A stretch of 64,000 bases of DNA from Mesonia sp. K7 (GTDB taxonomy: Bacteria; Bacteroidota; Bacteroidia; Flavobacteriales; Flavobacteriaceae). Positions 16,341-25,987 of the stretch are shown here, in pieces. Within the stretch, counting starts at the first letter, position 1. Every line of letters starts with the position of its first letter. Where the stretch lies: the NCBI RefSeq assembly GCF_003233725.1, contig NZ_QKQV01000003.1:62001-126000 (forward strand). Reading direction: 5' to 3'. A model generated the notes under the pieces. The model did not search any database. It worked only from the letters and a program-made list of their open reading frames with translations, and was not told the origin of the DNA. Position numbers and translations under genes: made by a program.

Positions 16341-18629
16341 CTATCTAATAATCATAATTTTTGTAATCTTGGTCTCCAACTGATCTTCTGAAGTAAGCAT
16401 CACCATATAAACTCCAGAAGCAACTTTATGTCTCCCAAAAGCTGTCGTATCCCATTGTATGCTTCCACCTTGAGCGGTTACTTCATAAACCAAATTGCCC
16501 GTAATATCCGTAATTTTAACATTGGCTCCCTCGCGAAGGCCATCTATGGTAACCATACCTGTGTAATTAGGACGAACGGGGTTTGGGAAAGCTCTTACTT
16601 GCTCAAAGGTTTCATTCCCTGAAGTTGCTGTTCCGCGAAAAGCTACCAAACCATTTATTGTCCCGATATAAACTTTACCAGAAGCTTCATCAACCTCGAT
16701 TGAAGAAACCGAATTCGACGGTAAAGGAGAGTTTTCTTTGGTAAACCTGTAAATAGTCTCTTGCCCGTTAGAAGAAAGGTAAAAAGCACCTGCATCGGTA
16801 GCAATCCATTTGTTATTGTTTCCGTCAACAGTAATATCTGAAATAGAAGCGTCACGCAATAACTCTTGTGGAACACCATCTTCATCGAGGATTACAATTT
16901 CGCTGGCACTTAAATTAGGATCATTAAACATGGCTGAAGGACCGTAAAGTACCCTCAAACCGCGAGAAGAACCTATCCAAAGTTGATTATTGTTATCTAA
17001 AGCCAAACTTCTCACATAAGTTTCTGGGATATTCTCTGTTACTTTTCCAAAAGTATTTGAGTTTGAATTATAACCAACAACTCCTTCTCTGTATGAGCCA
17101 AAAAAAACATTACCAATATTATCAACGACTAAGTCTGTAAAACCAAGGTTTGCACCATTAAAATCGGGTATTATTTCTGTAATATCAAAAAATTGAAAGC
17201 TTATACTTGAACTATTAAATTTGAATAAGCCGTTCTTTACCATAGAAATATTTCCCCAAAGGTTCCCTTGTCTATCAAAACCTATTCCGTTGATTCTTAC
17301 ATCACCTTGCACTATAACATCGCCATTAGAATCTACAGTCTCTGGCATTTGGGTATTAGTTTCATCATAAACCATAAGTAACTGCCCCTCTAAAATCTCT
17401 ATCAAACCGTCATAAAAACAACTTAAAAAAACTTGGTTAGTATTGGCAGGATTAATGGCTATTCTAGATATTTCTTTTTTTTCGTCTAACTGCTTGTAAT
17501 CTACATTTTGCCATTCTTCATTTTTGTAATGACTTACACCTCTTTGGTTTAGCGGATATGGGTTTAGAGTAATGTCATATTCTCCGTGAGTTATCCATAA
17601 TTCATTCGGAATAGCCTTGGTATTGAATATTCTATTCATCACAGGGCCATCTGGACTTAAAAAACTATAAGGTTCTGTTCCTTCAGGGTTGTGTCTTAAC
17701 AAACCAAGTGTAGAATCACCAATAAAAGTGGTTTGTAAATCAAAAATTGCCGTGTTGAAGCTTTCTTCGAAATCTGGGAAATTGTTTAAGTTAATGAAAG
17801 TACTTACTTGACTGTTATATACTTTTACTTTGTTAACTCCGCAGACGGTTAGAAAGCTCCCAGCAGATTTAAAACTTCGTACATTGGTGTTAAAATTTTC
17901 CACAAAAGTGAAAGCATTGCCATTGAACCTGCTAATGTTATTATCATCATCCACAACAATCATTTGGTTTTCTAGTGTAACAATTCCTTTGTAAAAAGTG
18001 TTTGGGTCTATGGTTTGCCAAACATTATAATCGATAAGATTTGGATTGTCTTTTTCTGCAGTTTTTATACCAAATTCTGTTGCAGTATAAATTCTACTTT
18101 GGTTAACTGTAATTTGGTTGACTTTAATCTGACTTGCATTATCACCAATAAAATAGGAGTCGCCAAACTCCAAGTTGTTAAGTCTAAAAACTGAGATTCC
18201 GTAGTTGGTAGCTATGTAAAGTAGATTTTCGTCTTCGTAGAAATGGTTAATCATCTTGTTTTCTGGCGTAATGGTTACTTTTTCTACAATATCAATAACC
18301 GTTAAAACAGATTTATCTTGAGGGTTGTAGATATCTATCAAACCACTTTCGTAACCCACAAAAAGTAAATTATAAGCCCTAGAGAAGTGAATTTTACTTA
18401 TTTTTTCACTTGATAAACCCTGAATTGAAGAAATTTTTTCGGTTTGGTTAGAAATTTTTGAAAAACTAAATACCGAATTTTCTGCAGCCGCATATATTTT
18501 CTGTGACCCTAAGGAAACATCCTGGATATTATAATAAGAAAACATATCTTCCCATTGGGTAGAATAATCTTGAGAAATTCCCCAAAAAGGGAAGAAAACC
18601 AAAAGTAAAAGAAGTACTTTTTTCATCAT
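16341..18629 (-). CDS. porZ: PorZ-like type IX secretion protein (beta-propellers plus T9SS sorting domain)
   Basis: 762 residues. After a signal peptide (MKKVLLLLLVFFPFWGIS), repeated two-component-regulator-type propeller blades run through the protein (FSYGSYREGVVGYN-like, LDNNNQLWIGSSRGLRVLYG, VDGNNNKWIATDAGAFYL). The last about 85 residues are a type A T9SS C-terminal domain (VRAFPNPVRPNYTGMVTIDG to the terminal KITKIMIIR). This two-propeller plus CTD layout and the position next to recO match PorZ of Porphyromonas and its flavobacterial relatives, which take part in attaching cargo to A-LPS at the surface. Start: the ATG at 18629 or the next at 18626. Confidence 0.85.
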   Translation of the reverse strand: MMKKVLLLLLVFFPFWGISQDYSTQWEDMFSYYNIQDVSLGSQKIYAAAENSVFSFSKISNQTEKISSIQGLSSEKISKIHFSRAYNLLFVGYESGLIDIYNPQDKSVLTVIDIVEKVTITPENKMINHFYEDENLLYIATNYGISVFRLNNLEFGDSYFIGDNASQIKVNQITVNQSRIYTATEFGIKTAEKDNPNLIDYNVWQTIDPNTFYKGIVTLENQMIVVDDDNNISRFNGNAFTFVENFNTNVRSFKSAGSFLTVCGVNKVKVYNSQVSTFINLNNFPDFEESFNTAIFDLQTTFIGDSTLGLLRHNPEGTEPYSFLSPDGPVMNRIFNTKAIPNELWITHGEYDITLNPYPLNQRGVSHYKNEEWQNVDYKQLDEKKEISRIAINPANTNQVFLSCFYDGLIEILEGQLLMVYDETNTQMPETVDSNGDVIVQGDVRINGIGFDRQGNLWGNISMVKNGLFKFNSSSISFQFFDITEIIPDFNGANLGFTDLVVDNIGNVFFGSYREGVVGYNSNSNTFGKVTENIPETYVRSLALDNNNQLWIGSSRGLRVLYGPSAMFNDPNLSASEIVILDEDGVPQELLRDASISDITVDGNNNKWIATDAGAFYLSSNGQETIYRFTKENSPLPSNSVSSIEVDEASGKVYIGTINGLVAFRGTATSGNETFEQVRAFPNPVRPNYTGMVTIDGLREGANVKITDITGNLVYEVTAQGGSIQWDTTAFGRHKVASGVYMVMLTSEDQLETKITKIMIIR

Positions 18630-18685
18630 TTCTATAACCGAAAAAAAAGGTTTTTATTGTTTAGCGTCAGCTCTGCTTATATAAA

Positions 18686-18710
18686 AAAAGCCGCATGAAT
18701 TGCGGCTTTT
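18686..18710 (-). terminator. Terminator of gdhA
   Basis: Ten-base perfect arms (AAAAGCCGCA and TGCGGCTTTT) with loop TGAAT. The T run on the minus strand follows the gdhA stop. Confidence 0.85.
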
Positions 18711-18728
18711 CTTTTAAGAGTTTTATGT

Positions 18729-20078
<1,350 letters not shown>

Positions 20079-20108
20079 TTAAAAAATAAAAGTTGTTTTT
20101 TCGTGTTG

Positions 20109-20116
20109 CAAATATA
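20109..20116 (-). promoter_or_regulatory. Putative -7 element of gdhA
   Basis: TATATTTG on the minus strand, full match to TAnnTTTG, giving a leader of about 30 bases before the ATG at 20072. Confidence 0.5.
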
Positions 20117-20131
20117 AACTAACTTTCGTTG

Positions 20132-20171
20132 AAAGCGTTTTATTTTAGAAATAATATTTTCTAATCGCTTT
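20132..20171. repeat. Two-step hairpin downstream of metB
   Basis: Outer arms AAAGCG (20132-20137) and CGCTTT (20166-20171) enclose inner arms TTAGAAA (20145-20151) and TTTCTAA (20158-20164). It could end metB transcription, but no T run follows, so a terminator role is uncertain. Confidence 0.35.
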
Positions 20172-20188
20172 ATAACTAAAGTGCTATC

Positions 20189-21331
20189 TTACCCTATAGC
20201 TTGCTTCAAGTCATCAATCAAATCATCGATATCTTCAATTCCTACACTTAAGCGGATAAGCGAATCAACCACACCTGTTTTTTCCCTTTCTTCTTTCGGA
20301 ATGGATGCATGCGTCATCGAAGCTGGGTGTCCAGCTAAAGATTCTACACCACCCAGTGATTCTGCTAAGGTAAAAACTTTGATTTTTTCCACAATTTTTA
20401 CGGCAGAATCCAATGTTCCTTCTTTGGTTGTGAAAGAGAGCATTCCTCCAAAATCCTTCATTTGTGTGGCAGCAACATCACGGTTGGGGTGGTTTTCTAA
20501 TCCTGGCCAATATACTTTATCAATTTTTGGATGCTGATCTAAAAACTCAGCAATCGCCTTACCATTTTCACAATGACGTTGCATTCTAACATGCAGTGTT
20601 TTTATTCCGCGTAAAGCGAGAAAACTATCTTGCGGACCAGCAATTGCACCACTTGCATTTTGTATGAAATACAACTTTTCTGCAAGTGCTTGGTCTTTTA
20701 CCGCCAAAAGTCCCATCACGACATCACTATGACCTGCGATATATTTGGTCGCACTGTGCATCACGATATCGGCACCCAAATCTATAGGCTGTTGCAAATA
20801 AGGTGTTGCGAAGGTGTTGTCTACCGCCAAAAGTAAATTGTGCTTTTTTGTAATCGAAGCTATTTTTTTGATGTCAATGATATTCATCATCGGGTTAGTT
20901 GGGGTTTCTACCCAAACCATTTTTGTGTTATCGTTGATGTATTGCTCGATATGTTCGGCATTGTTCATCCCTACAAAATGGAATTTTAGCCCAAAATCTT
21001 CGAAAATCTTGGTGAAAAGTCGGTAAGTTCCGCCGTATAAATCGTTGGTAGAAATAATTTCATCGCCAGGTTTAAACAATTTTAAAATAGCATCGATTGC
21101 TGCCAAGCCCGAGCCAAAAGCCAAACCATGATTTCCGTTTTCTAAACTTGCAATTGCATTTTCTAAAGCGGTTCTCGTTGGGTTGGCACTTCTAGAGTAC
21201 TCAAAACCTTTATGCCCACCAGGTGTTTTCTGGTGATAGGTCGATGTTTGATAAATTGGTGGCATCACTGCTCCGTATGCAGGATCTATATTTTCTTGTC
21301 CGCCGTGTATTGCTTTGGTATTAAATTTCAT
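20189..21331 (-). CDS. metB: Cystathionine gamma-synthase / trans-sulfuration PLP enzyme
   Basis: 380 residues of the Cys/Met-metabolism PLP family. Seen: PIYQTSTYHQ, YSRSANPTRTALENAIA, FGSGLAAIDAILKLF, VETPTNPMMNIIDI, LAVDNTFATPYLQQPIDLGA and the Schiff-base lysine in VMHSATKYIAGHSDVVMG, then SLGGVESLAGHPASMTHA near the end. Members of this family are hard to separate (gamma-synthase, gamma-lyase, O-acetylhomoserine enzymes). The 380-residue length and motifs fit MetB/MetC-like gamma-synthase best. A TACATTTG -7 with a TTTG element 20 bases further upstream precedes it. Confidence 0.9.
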   Translation of the reverse strand: MKFNTKAIHGGQENIDPAYGAVMPPIYQTSTYHQKTPGGHKGFEYSRSANPTRTALENAIASLENGNHGLAFGSGLAAIDAILKLFKPGDEIISTNDLYGGTYRLFTKIFEDFGLKFHFVGMNNAEHIEQYINDNTKMVWVETPTNPMMNIIDIKKIASITKKHNLLLAVDNTFATPYLQQPIDLGADIVMHSATKYIAGHSDVVMGLLAVKDQALAEKLYFIQNASGAIAGPQDSFLALRGIKTLHVRMQRHCENGKAIAEFLDQHPKIDKVYWPGLENHPNRDVAATQMKDFGGMLSFTTKEGTLDSAVKIVEKIKVFTLAESLGGVESLAGHPASMTHASIPKEEREKTGVVDSLIRLSVGIEDIDDLIDDLKQAIG

Positions 21332-21347
21332 AGTATTTTATTTTTTA

Positions 21348-21355
21348 CAAATGTA
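21348..21355 (-). promoter_or_regulatory. Putative promoter of metB
   Basis: TACATTTG (-7) with TTTG (plus-strand CAAA at 21376-21379) 20 bases upstream, close to the Bacteroidota TTTG-N19-TAnnTTTG consensus. About 16 bases separate it from the ATG at 21331. Confidence 0.6.
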
Positions 21356-21419
21356 TGATACGATTTGTGCAATCACAAAATACAACTTACCTTTAGTTTT
21401 TACTTAACTAAATAACGCA

Positions 21420-22211
21420 ATGAAAAAACTTATCCCTTTATCGCTTTTTTTCTTGTTTTTGATGGCATGTAAAAACGATCCCAAGCAAGAAAATACGAAA
21501 GAAGAAATCACCACAACGGATTTAGTTACCGAAAAAGTAATGAAAAGAAGCACTGATTATACCAATTGTGAAGCTGTAAAATGCCCAAGCATAGATGTTG
21601 CTTATTATAATTTTAAGGGAACTGAAAATACTGAAGCACTTAACCAACGAAACCAAGCGTTTTTGGCAAAAGTTATCTACACAAATCAGGAAACGGGAGA
21701 ATCGCCCGAAACCATTGATGAGGCAATAGATAAATTTATAAACGATTACCACAAGTTTAAACAGGATTTTCCGGAGTCATCTGCAGAATATGAGCTGATG
21801 ATTGATCAGCACCTCAAGGAAGAAAACAAAAATAAATTGGTCATCGAAACCAAATCTTACACCTATATGGGTGGAGCGCACGGATATGGTGCAACACATT
21901 TTAGCACTTTCGATAAAAAAGACGGCCATTTTATAGAGAAGGAAGAAATGATTACCGATATCCAAGGTTTTACCCGCGAAATCGAAAATATTTTTAGAAA
22001 GAAAAAGGGCATCAGCCCGAAAGAAAGCCTAAATGCCCGTGGTTATTTTTTTGAAGACGATCAGTTTGTCTTGCCCGAAAATATGGCAATTACCAAAGAC
22101 AGTGTTCATTTAATGTACAATCCATACGAAATTGCAGCTTACGCGGAAGGACAAATAAAAATGGTAGTGCCAACTGCACAGCTTCAAAAGTTTTTGAAAA
22201 ATGAAGAATAA
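21420..22211 (+). CDS. DUF3298/RsiV-type lipoprotein
   Basis: 263 residues. Lipoprotein signal MKKLIPLSLFFLFLMAC with Cys17. The mature protein has the N-terminal DUF4163-like part and the DUF3298 hallmark KSYTYMGGAHGYGATHFSTF, near residue 150, as in RsiV-like proteins. In Bacillus RsiV binds lysozyme as an anti-sigma factor, but here there is no cytoplasmic anti-sigma part, so it is an envelope protein of unknown job. Its stop lies 11 bases inside the following ArsC-like gene, so the two are coupled. Confidence 0.83.
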   Translation: MKKLIPLSLFFLFLMACKNDPKQENTKEEITTTDLVTEKVMKRSTDYTNCEAVKCPSIDVAYYNFKGTENTEALNQRNQAFLAKVIYTNQETGESPETIDEAIDKFINDYHKFKQDFPESSAEYELMIDQHLKEENKNKLVIETKSYTYMGGAHGYGATHFSTFDKKDGHFIEKEEMITDIQGFTREIENIFRKKKGISPKESLNARGYFFEDDQFVLPENMAITKDSVHLMYNPYEIAAYAEGQIKMVVPTAQLQKFLKNEE

Positions 22212-22551
22212 AGTCTATCATCTCTCTACTTGCGATACTTGTAAACGCATTTTAAATGAAGTGAGTTTGCCTGAAAACACGACACTCCAAAACATCAAAG
22301 AGCAACCAATTTCAGAGAAAGAATTAGAAGAATTGCATCAACTTGCTGGAAGTTACGAAAGTCTTTTTAATAAACGAGCACAGCTTTATAAGCAGCGAGA
22401 TTTAAAAAACAAGAATCTTTCTGAAAAAGATTATAAAGACCTTATTCTAGAACACTACACATTTCTAAAAAGACCTGTTTTTGTGGTAAAAAATCAAGCC
22501 TTTATAGGAAACAGCAAGAAAACGGTTGCATCTTTAAAAGAAAATTTATAA
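22201..22551 (+). CDS. ArsC/Spx-family thioredoxin-fold protein
   Basis: 116 residues of the ArsC-like family: HLSTCDTCKRILNEV places a CxxC redox pair at the start of a thioredoxin fold, and the C-terminal half has FLKRPVFVVKNQAFIGN, matching the conserved P-x-x-x strand and the Arg of the family (KRP). True arsenate reductases carry CxxxxxR; here the CDTCKR context with a CxxC is more like Spx/YffB-type members. It overlaps the end of the DUF3298 gene by 11 bases and the convergent thioesterase gene by 6. Confidence 0.8.
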   Translation: MKNKVYHLSTCDTCKRILNEVSLPENTTLQNIKEQPISEKELEELHQLAGSYESLFNKRAQLYKQRDLKNKNLSEKDYKDLILEHYTFLKRPVFVVKNQAFIGNSKKTVASLKENL

Positions 22552-23025
22552 TTCTAAATCCTGCGGTTTTTTACCAAATTTTCTCGTGTCTTCTTTGGTG
22601 AGCACTCTAAAATCTGTTGTCTTAGATAAACCTTGAAGGTTTTTGAGCAAGTGTTCTGGTAAAATGGTGATTTTTCGAGTTTTTAAATCGATCCATGTTC
22701 CTAACATTTCGCAACTTGCACAATGTTTTCCGTCTTCGGTGTAGAAGTTGTGCGAAAATTCAAAAAACATCCCGTCTTCAGACAAACCCTTTAATTCTAA
22801 GGTAACCGTTATCGGTTTCCCTGGAAAAATTTCTTTGAAATAATAAATGTGCTCGTAAAAGACTACGGGACCAATGTTGTATTTTTTAAGTTCGTCTTGA
22901 CCAAAACCGTTTTGTAATAAAAAAGACATTCGGGTGTGGCTCATAAAATTGAGGTAAGCCGAATTTGCCAAATGACGATTGGCATCGATATCACTCCAAC
23001 GAATTTCAAACTTTTTTTTGTACAT
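22546..23025 (-). CDS. Acyl-CoA thioesterase, 4-hydroxybenzoyl-CoA thioesterase (hotdog) family
   Basis: 159 residues with a single hotdog fold. The catalytic-site region EIRWSDIDANRHLANSAYLN (Asp in the W-x-D-x-D-x-x-x-H pattern) is typical of YbgC/FadM-like thioesterases. GNGFGQDELKKYNIGPVVF-like and FEFSHNFYTEDGKHCASCEM segments follow. It hydrolyses acyl-CoA; chain length is unknown. It is divergent from yicC, with promoters 30 bases apart in the 94-base gap. Leader about 30 bases. Confidence 0.88.
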   Translation of the reverse strand: MYKKKFEIRWSDIDANRHLANSAYLNFMSHTRMSFLLQNGFGQDELKKYNIGPVVFYEHIYYFKEIFPGKPITVTLELKGLSEDGMFFEFSHNFYTEDGKHCASCEMLGTWIDLKTRKITILPEHLLKNLQGLSKTTDFRVLTKEDTRKFGKKPQDLEL

Positions 23026-23055
23026 GCTCTTATTTATTATGCGTGCATAAAATTA

Positions 23056-23063
23056 CAAAAATA
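23056..23063 (-). promoter_or_regulatory. Putative -7 element of the thioesterase gene
   Basis: TATTTTTG on the minus strand, 30 bases before the ATG at 23025. It stands back to back with the yicC promoter. Confidence 0.45.
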
Positions 23064-23093
23064 AATTCAACTCGCTTAAAAATTGTTTTTCAT

Positions 23094-23101
23094 TACCTTT
23101 G
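23094..23101 (+). promoter_or_regulatory. Putative -7 element of the yicC-gmk-nadD operon
   Basis: TACCTTTG, full match to TAnnTTTG, 18 bases before the ATG at 23120. Confidence 0.5.
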
Positions 23102-23119
23102 CCTTTTTAAAAACAGCCT

Positions 23120-23980
23120 ATGATTTTATCGATGACAGGTTTTGGAAAAGCCGTAAAAACCTTACCCGAAAACAAAATTACGATAGAAATAAAATCTTTA
23201 AACAGTAAGAGTTTAGATTTAAACACCCGTATTCCGTCGCAATACCGCGAAAAAGAACTGAGCATGAGACAGTTTATCGCACAGAAATTACAACGTGGGA
23301 AAATAGATTTAAACCTGTATATAGAATCTACGGGCGAAAACACCTCAGCAAGTGTCAACGAAGCGGTAGTAAAAACTTACATCAAACAACTTCAGAATAT
23401 TTCAAATCATTCCAGCGAAAGCGAGCTGATGGCGATTGCCATGCGACTGCCAGACACCTTAAAAACCGAGCGTGAAGAAATAGATGAAGGTCAGTATAAA
23501 GAAATAGAAGCTACGATTTCCGAGGCTACAGAAAGTCTTTTGCAGCACCGTAAAGACGAAGGCGCTGTCTTGGAAAAAGAGTTTTTATTACGCATTACCA
23601 ACCTCAAAAAACTCTTGGAAGATGTCGTTGAGATTGATCCCGAGCGAATTATCGCTGTACGCGAAAGGTTAGAAAAGGGCATTGCAGAAATCAAAGAAAA
23701 TGTAGATGAAAATCGTTTTGAGCAAGAACTCATTTTCTACATCGAAAAATACGATATCACCGAAGAAAAAATAAGGTTGGGCAATCATTTAGCATACTTT
23801 TTAGAAACTATGAAAACTGAGACTCCAAATGGAAAAAAACTAGGTTTTATCGGTCAAGAAATTGGTCGTGAAATCAACACCATTGGAAGCAAGTCTAATT
23901 ATGCCCCGATGCAAAAACTCGTCGTACAGATGAAAGACGAGCTTGAAAAAATAAAAGAACAATTACTAAACGTATTGTAA
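23120..23980 (+). CDS. yicC: YicC family endoribonuclease
   Basis: 286 residues. The family hallmark MILSMTGFGKA opens the protein, with EIKSLNSKSLDLNTRIP and RGKIDLNLYIE next. The C-terminal DUF1732 part has KRLGFIGQEIGREINTIGSK-like sequence (here KKLGFIGQEIGREINTIGSK), where the Glu residues are thought to bind metal. YicC proteins cleave small RNAs in enterics; the target here is unknown. The TAA overlaps the gmk start (TAATG), first gene of the operon. Confidence 0.93.
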   Translation: MILSMTGFGKAVKTLPENKITIEIKSLNSKSLDLNTRIPSQYREKELSMRQFIAQKLQRGKIDLNLYIESTGENTSASVNEAVVKTYIKQLQNISNHSSESELMAIAMRLPDTLKTEREEIDEGQYKEIEATISEATESLLQHRKDEGAVLEKEFLLRITNLKKLLEDVVEIDPERIIAVRERLEKGIAEIKENVDENRFEQELIFYIEKYDITEEKIRLGNHLAYFLETMKTETPNGKKLGFIGQEIGREINTIGSKSNYAPMQKLVVQMKDELEKIKEQLLNVL

Positions 23981-24552
23981 TGATAGAAGGTAAACTTATT
24001 GTGTTTTCTGCTCCCTCTGGTTCAGGAAAAACAACCATTGTAAAACATTTACTCAACCAAGAAGACCTCAATTTAGAATTCTCTATTTCGGCGACTTCAC
24101 GTGCTCCACGAGGTGACGAACAACACGGTAAAGAATACTATTTTATGAGTGCCGAAGAGTTTAAAAAACACATCAAAAATGATGATTTTTTAGAATGGGA
24201 GGAAGTCTATCGCGACAATTTTTATGGCACCTTAAAAAAAGAAGTCTATCGCATTTGGGAAAGTGGGAAACACGTTGTTTTTGATATTGACGTAGTTGGT
24301 GGATTGGACATTAAAAAATTATATCCCGAAAGGACCTTAGCGGTTTTTGTAAAACCACCAAGCATCGAAGAACTAAAAATTAGACTTAAAAAGCGAAAAA
24401 CAGAAAGTGAAGACCGTATCAATATGCGGATTGCCAAAGCCTCGATAGAGTTGGCAACAGCGCCACAATTTGATTATATTATCGAAAACAATAACCTGAA
24501 AGAAGCTTTAGACGAATCGTATCGATTGGTAAAAAACTACCTCAATAACTAG
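23980..24552 (+). CDS. gmk: Guanylate kinase
   Basis: 190 residues. Phosphorylates GMP to GDP. P-loop FSAPSGSGKTTIVKHLL at about residue 10; GMP-binding ISATSRAPRGDEQHGKEYYF; DDFLEWEEVYRDNFYGTLKK; lid region KRKTESEDRINMRIAKA. Second gene of the operon, overlapping yicC by one base and followed by nadD after three bases. Confidence 0.97.
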   Translation: MIEGKLIVFSAPSGSGKTTIVKHLLNQEDLNLEFSISATSRAPRGDEQHGKEYYFMSAEEFKKHIKNDDFLEWEEVYRDNFYGTLKKEVYRIWESGKHVVFDIDVVGGLDIKKLYPERTLAVFVKPPSIEELKIRLKKRKTESEDRINMRIAKASIELATAPQFDYIIENNNLKEALDESYRLVKNYLNN

Positions 24553-24555
24553 CAG

Positions 24556-25140
24556 ATGAAAAAGAAAGTGGCTCTTTTTTTTGGCACCTTCAACCCGATA
24601 CATATTGGGCATTTGGCTATTGCCAATCATATTGCAGAGTTTGGTGATGTAGATGAAGTTTGGATGGTGGTCACGCCACATAATCCGCATAAAAAAAAGA
24701 AAACATTGCTAGATGACTACCAACGTCTCGAAATAGTACATCTGGCAACACAAGATTATACCAAACTCAAACCCAGTGACATTGAGTTTGGTTTACCACA
24801 ACCCAATTATACGGTAAATACGTTGGTGCATCTGGAAGAAAAATACCCCGATTATCATTTTGTTTTGGTGATGGGCGAAGACAATTTACAAAGCTTTAAA
24901 AAATGGAAAAACTACGAGGTGATTCTTCAAAACCAAGAATTGTTGGTTTATCCTCGTGTATATGCCCAAAAAACTACTCCAGAACTTGCTACGCATCCCA
25001 AAGTAAAAATGATTGCTGCTCCCATTATGGAAATTTCCTCTACCTTTATTCGCAAGGCCATTAAAGAAAAGAAAAATATCAAACCTTTATTACCCAAAGA
25101 AGTTTGGGAATATATCGACAAAATGGGGTTTTATGAGTGA
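24556..25140 (+). CDS. nadD: Nicotinate-nucleotide adenylyltransferase
   Basis: 194 residues. Makes deamido-NAD from nicotinate mononucleotide and ATP. Seen: the nucleotidyltransferase start [19 protein letters not shown] with its H-x-G-H, VVTPHNPHKKKKTLLDDYQR, VLVMGEDNLQSFKKWKNYE, and ISSTFIRKAIKEKKNI, the ISSTxIR motif. Third gene of yicC-gmk-nadD, an order that is usual in Flavobacteriaceae. Confidence 0.96.
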   Translation: MKKKVALFFGTFNPIHIGHLAIANHIAEFGDVDEVWMVVTPHNPHKKKKTLLDDYQRLEIVHLATQDYTKLKPSDIEFGLPQPNYTVNTLVHLEEKYPDYHFVLVMGEDNLQSFKKWKNYEVILQNQELLVYPRVYAQKTTPELATHPKVKMIAAPIMEISSTFIRKAIKEKKNIKPLLPKEVWEYIDKMGFYE

Positions 25141-25159
25141 ATTTTTATTATGACAAAAC

Positions 25160-25711
25160 TCACTCTCTGGTTATAACATCATTCAAGCCTACCCCTACAC
25201 CATATGCCTTAAAGAAGTTATTCTCTTGAGGTACTATAACATAGATTTTTTTTGTTTTAAAATTATAAAAAAAGTCTGTCGCTGTAATTTCTTCTAGCTT
25301 TTTCTCACCTAAGATAGGTATATTTTCACCAAATATAGAAATATCAGAAAAAGTCAACTCATCATATGGAGATGGAACAATAATATACTCTACTCTGTCA
25401 GAGTTTTCTGTCAATTTTTTTTGTTTCTTTAAGTGATTTAAAATTATCTCTGACTCTTTTCCTCTTAAATGAAAACTTTTTACTTTAATTAGGTTATCTT
25501 CATCAACTCTAGCAATATAATCCCTTATATAATTTTTAGAATCATTTAAATCAAACAAAACCAATATTGTATCGTTATACTTATACTCCTTGATTATTGA
25601 GGAATCATAGCTTTTAACCATAAAAACATCTTTGTCTGTATTCTTTAAAGAATCACATGACTGTAAAATTGTTCCTAAAAATAAAATGATAAAGTATTTA
25701 TTGATAATCAT
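25160..25711 (-). CDS. Lipoprotein at the end of the toxin island, candidate immunity protein
   Basis: 183 residues. Signal peptide MIINKYFIILFLGTILQSC with Cys19, then a soluble domain of unknown family, rich in D, K, N and I. No homologue recognised. It lies 78 bases downstream of the broken toxin tip (25790-25987) and in the same direction. In polymorphic toxin loci the gene right after a toxin tip is normally its immunity gene, and for toxins acting in the periplasm these are often lipoproteins, so an immunity role for the older, now broken tip is a fair inference, not a demonstration. The stop is 19 bases from the convergent nadD stop. Confidence 0.6.
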   Translation of the reverse strand: MIINKYFIILFLGTILQSCDSLKNTDKDVFMVKSYDSSIIKEYKYNDTILVLFDLNDSKNYIRDYIARVDEDNLIKVKSFHLRGKESEIILNHLKKQKKLTENSDRVEYIIVPSPYDELTFSDISIFGENIPILGEKKLEEITATDFFYNFKTKKIYVIVPQENNFFKAYGVGVGLNDVITRE

Positions 25712-25770
25712 TAAAGGTAATTTTTAGGTTTATTCTCTTCTAACCACTTTTTTGAATCCCCGAGCTATTG

Positions 25771-25785
25771 CGAGTTTGCAACTCG
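25771..25785. repeat. Short palindrome downstream of the broken toxin tip
   Basis: CGAGTT, three bases, AACTCG. The surrounding 40 bases are richer in GC than the island. It may be a terminator remnant or a recombination scar; no T run follows. Confidence 0.35.
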
Positions 25786-25789
25786 TGTC

Positions 25790-25987
25790 CTACTCATACA
25801 TTTTTAAATCTACATTCGGCACCCAACTCAGTCTAACACTAGCGGGATTAGAGTCATAATAAAATTTGTTTTCATCGCTAGCTCCATCATCTGAATTTCC
25901 AGAAGCATTATTATCATAAAATATAAAATAACCTCCTTAAGTATCTGACCCCATACCTACAATTACAACAAAATGATCTGTTACATT
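25790..25987 (-). pseudogene. Remnant of a C-terminal toxin tip, one in-frame stop
   Basis: Read on the minus strand from 25987, the frame gives NVTDHFVVIVGMGSDT, then TAA at 25937-25939, then GGYFIFYDNNASGNSDDG and on through FYYDSNPASVRLSWVPNVDL to TAG at 25790-25792. There is no start codon near the beginning, and sense coding resumes exactly after the stop, so this is a broken 3' fragment of a larger gene. The DHFVVIVGMG pattern with GYFIFYDN resembles the His-containing half of papain/C39-like cysteine peptidase domains. Its upstream end coincides with the stop of the Tai4-like gene. I read it as an older toxin C-terminus displaced by the Tae4-Tai4 cassette. Confidence 0.6.

Noticed and set aside
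21332-21419. SAM riboswitch upstream of metB
   Set aside because: The metB leader predicted from its promoter is about 16 bases, too short for any SAM riboswitch.
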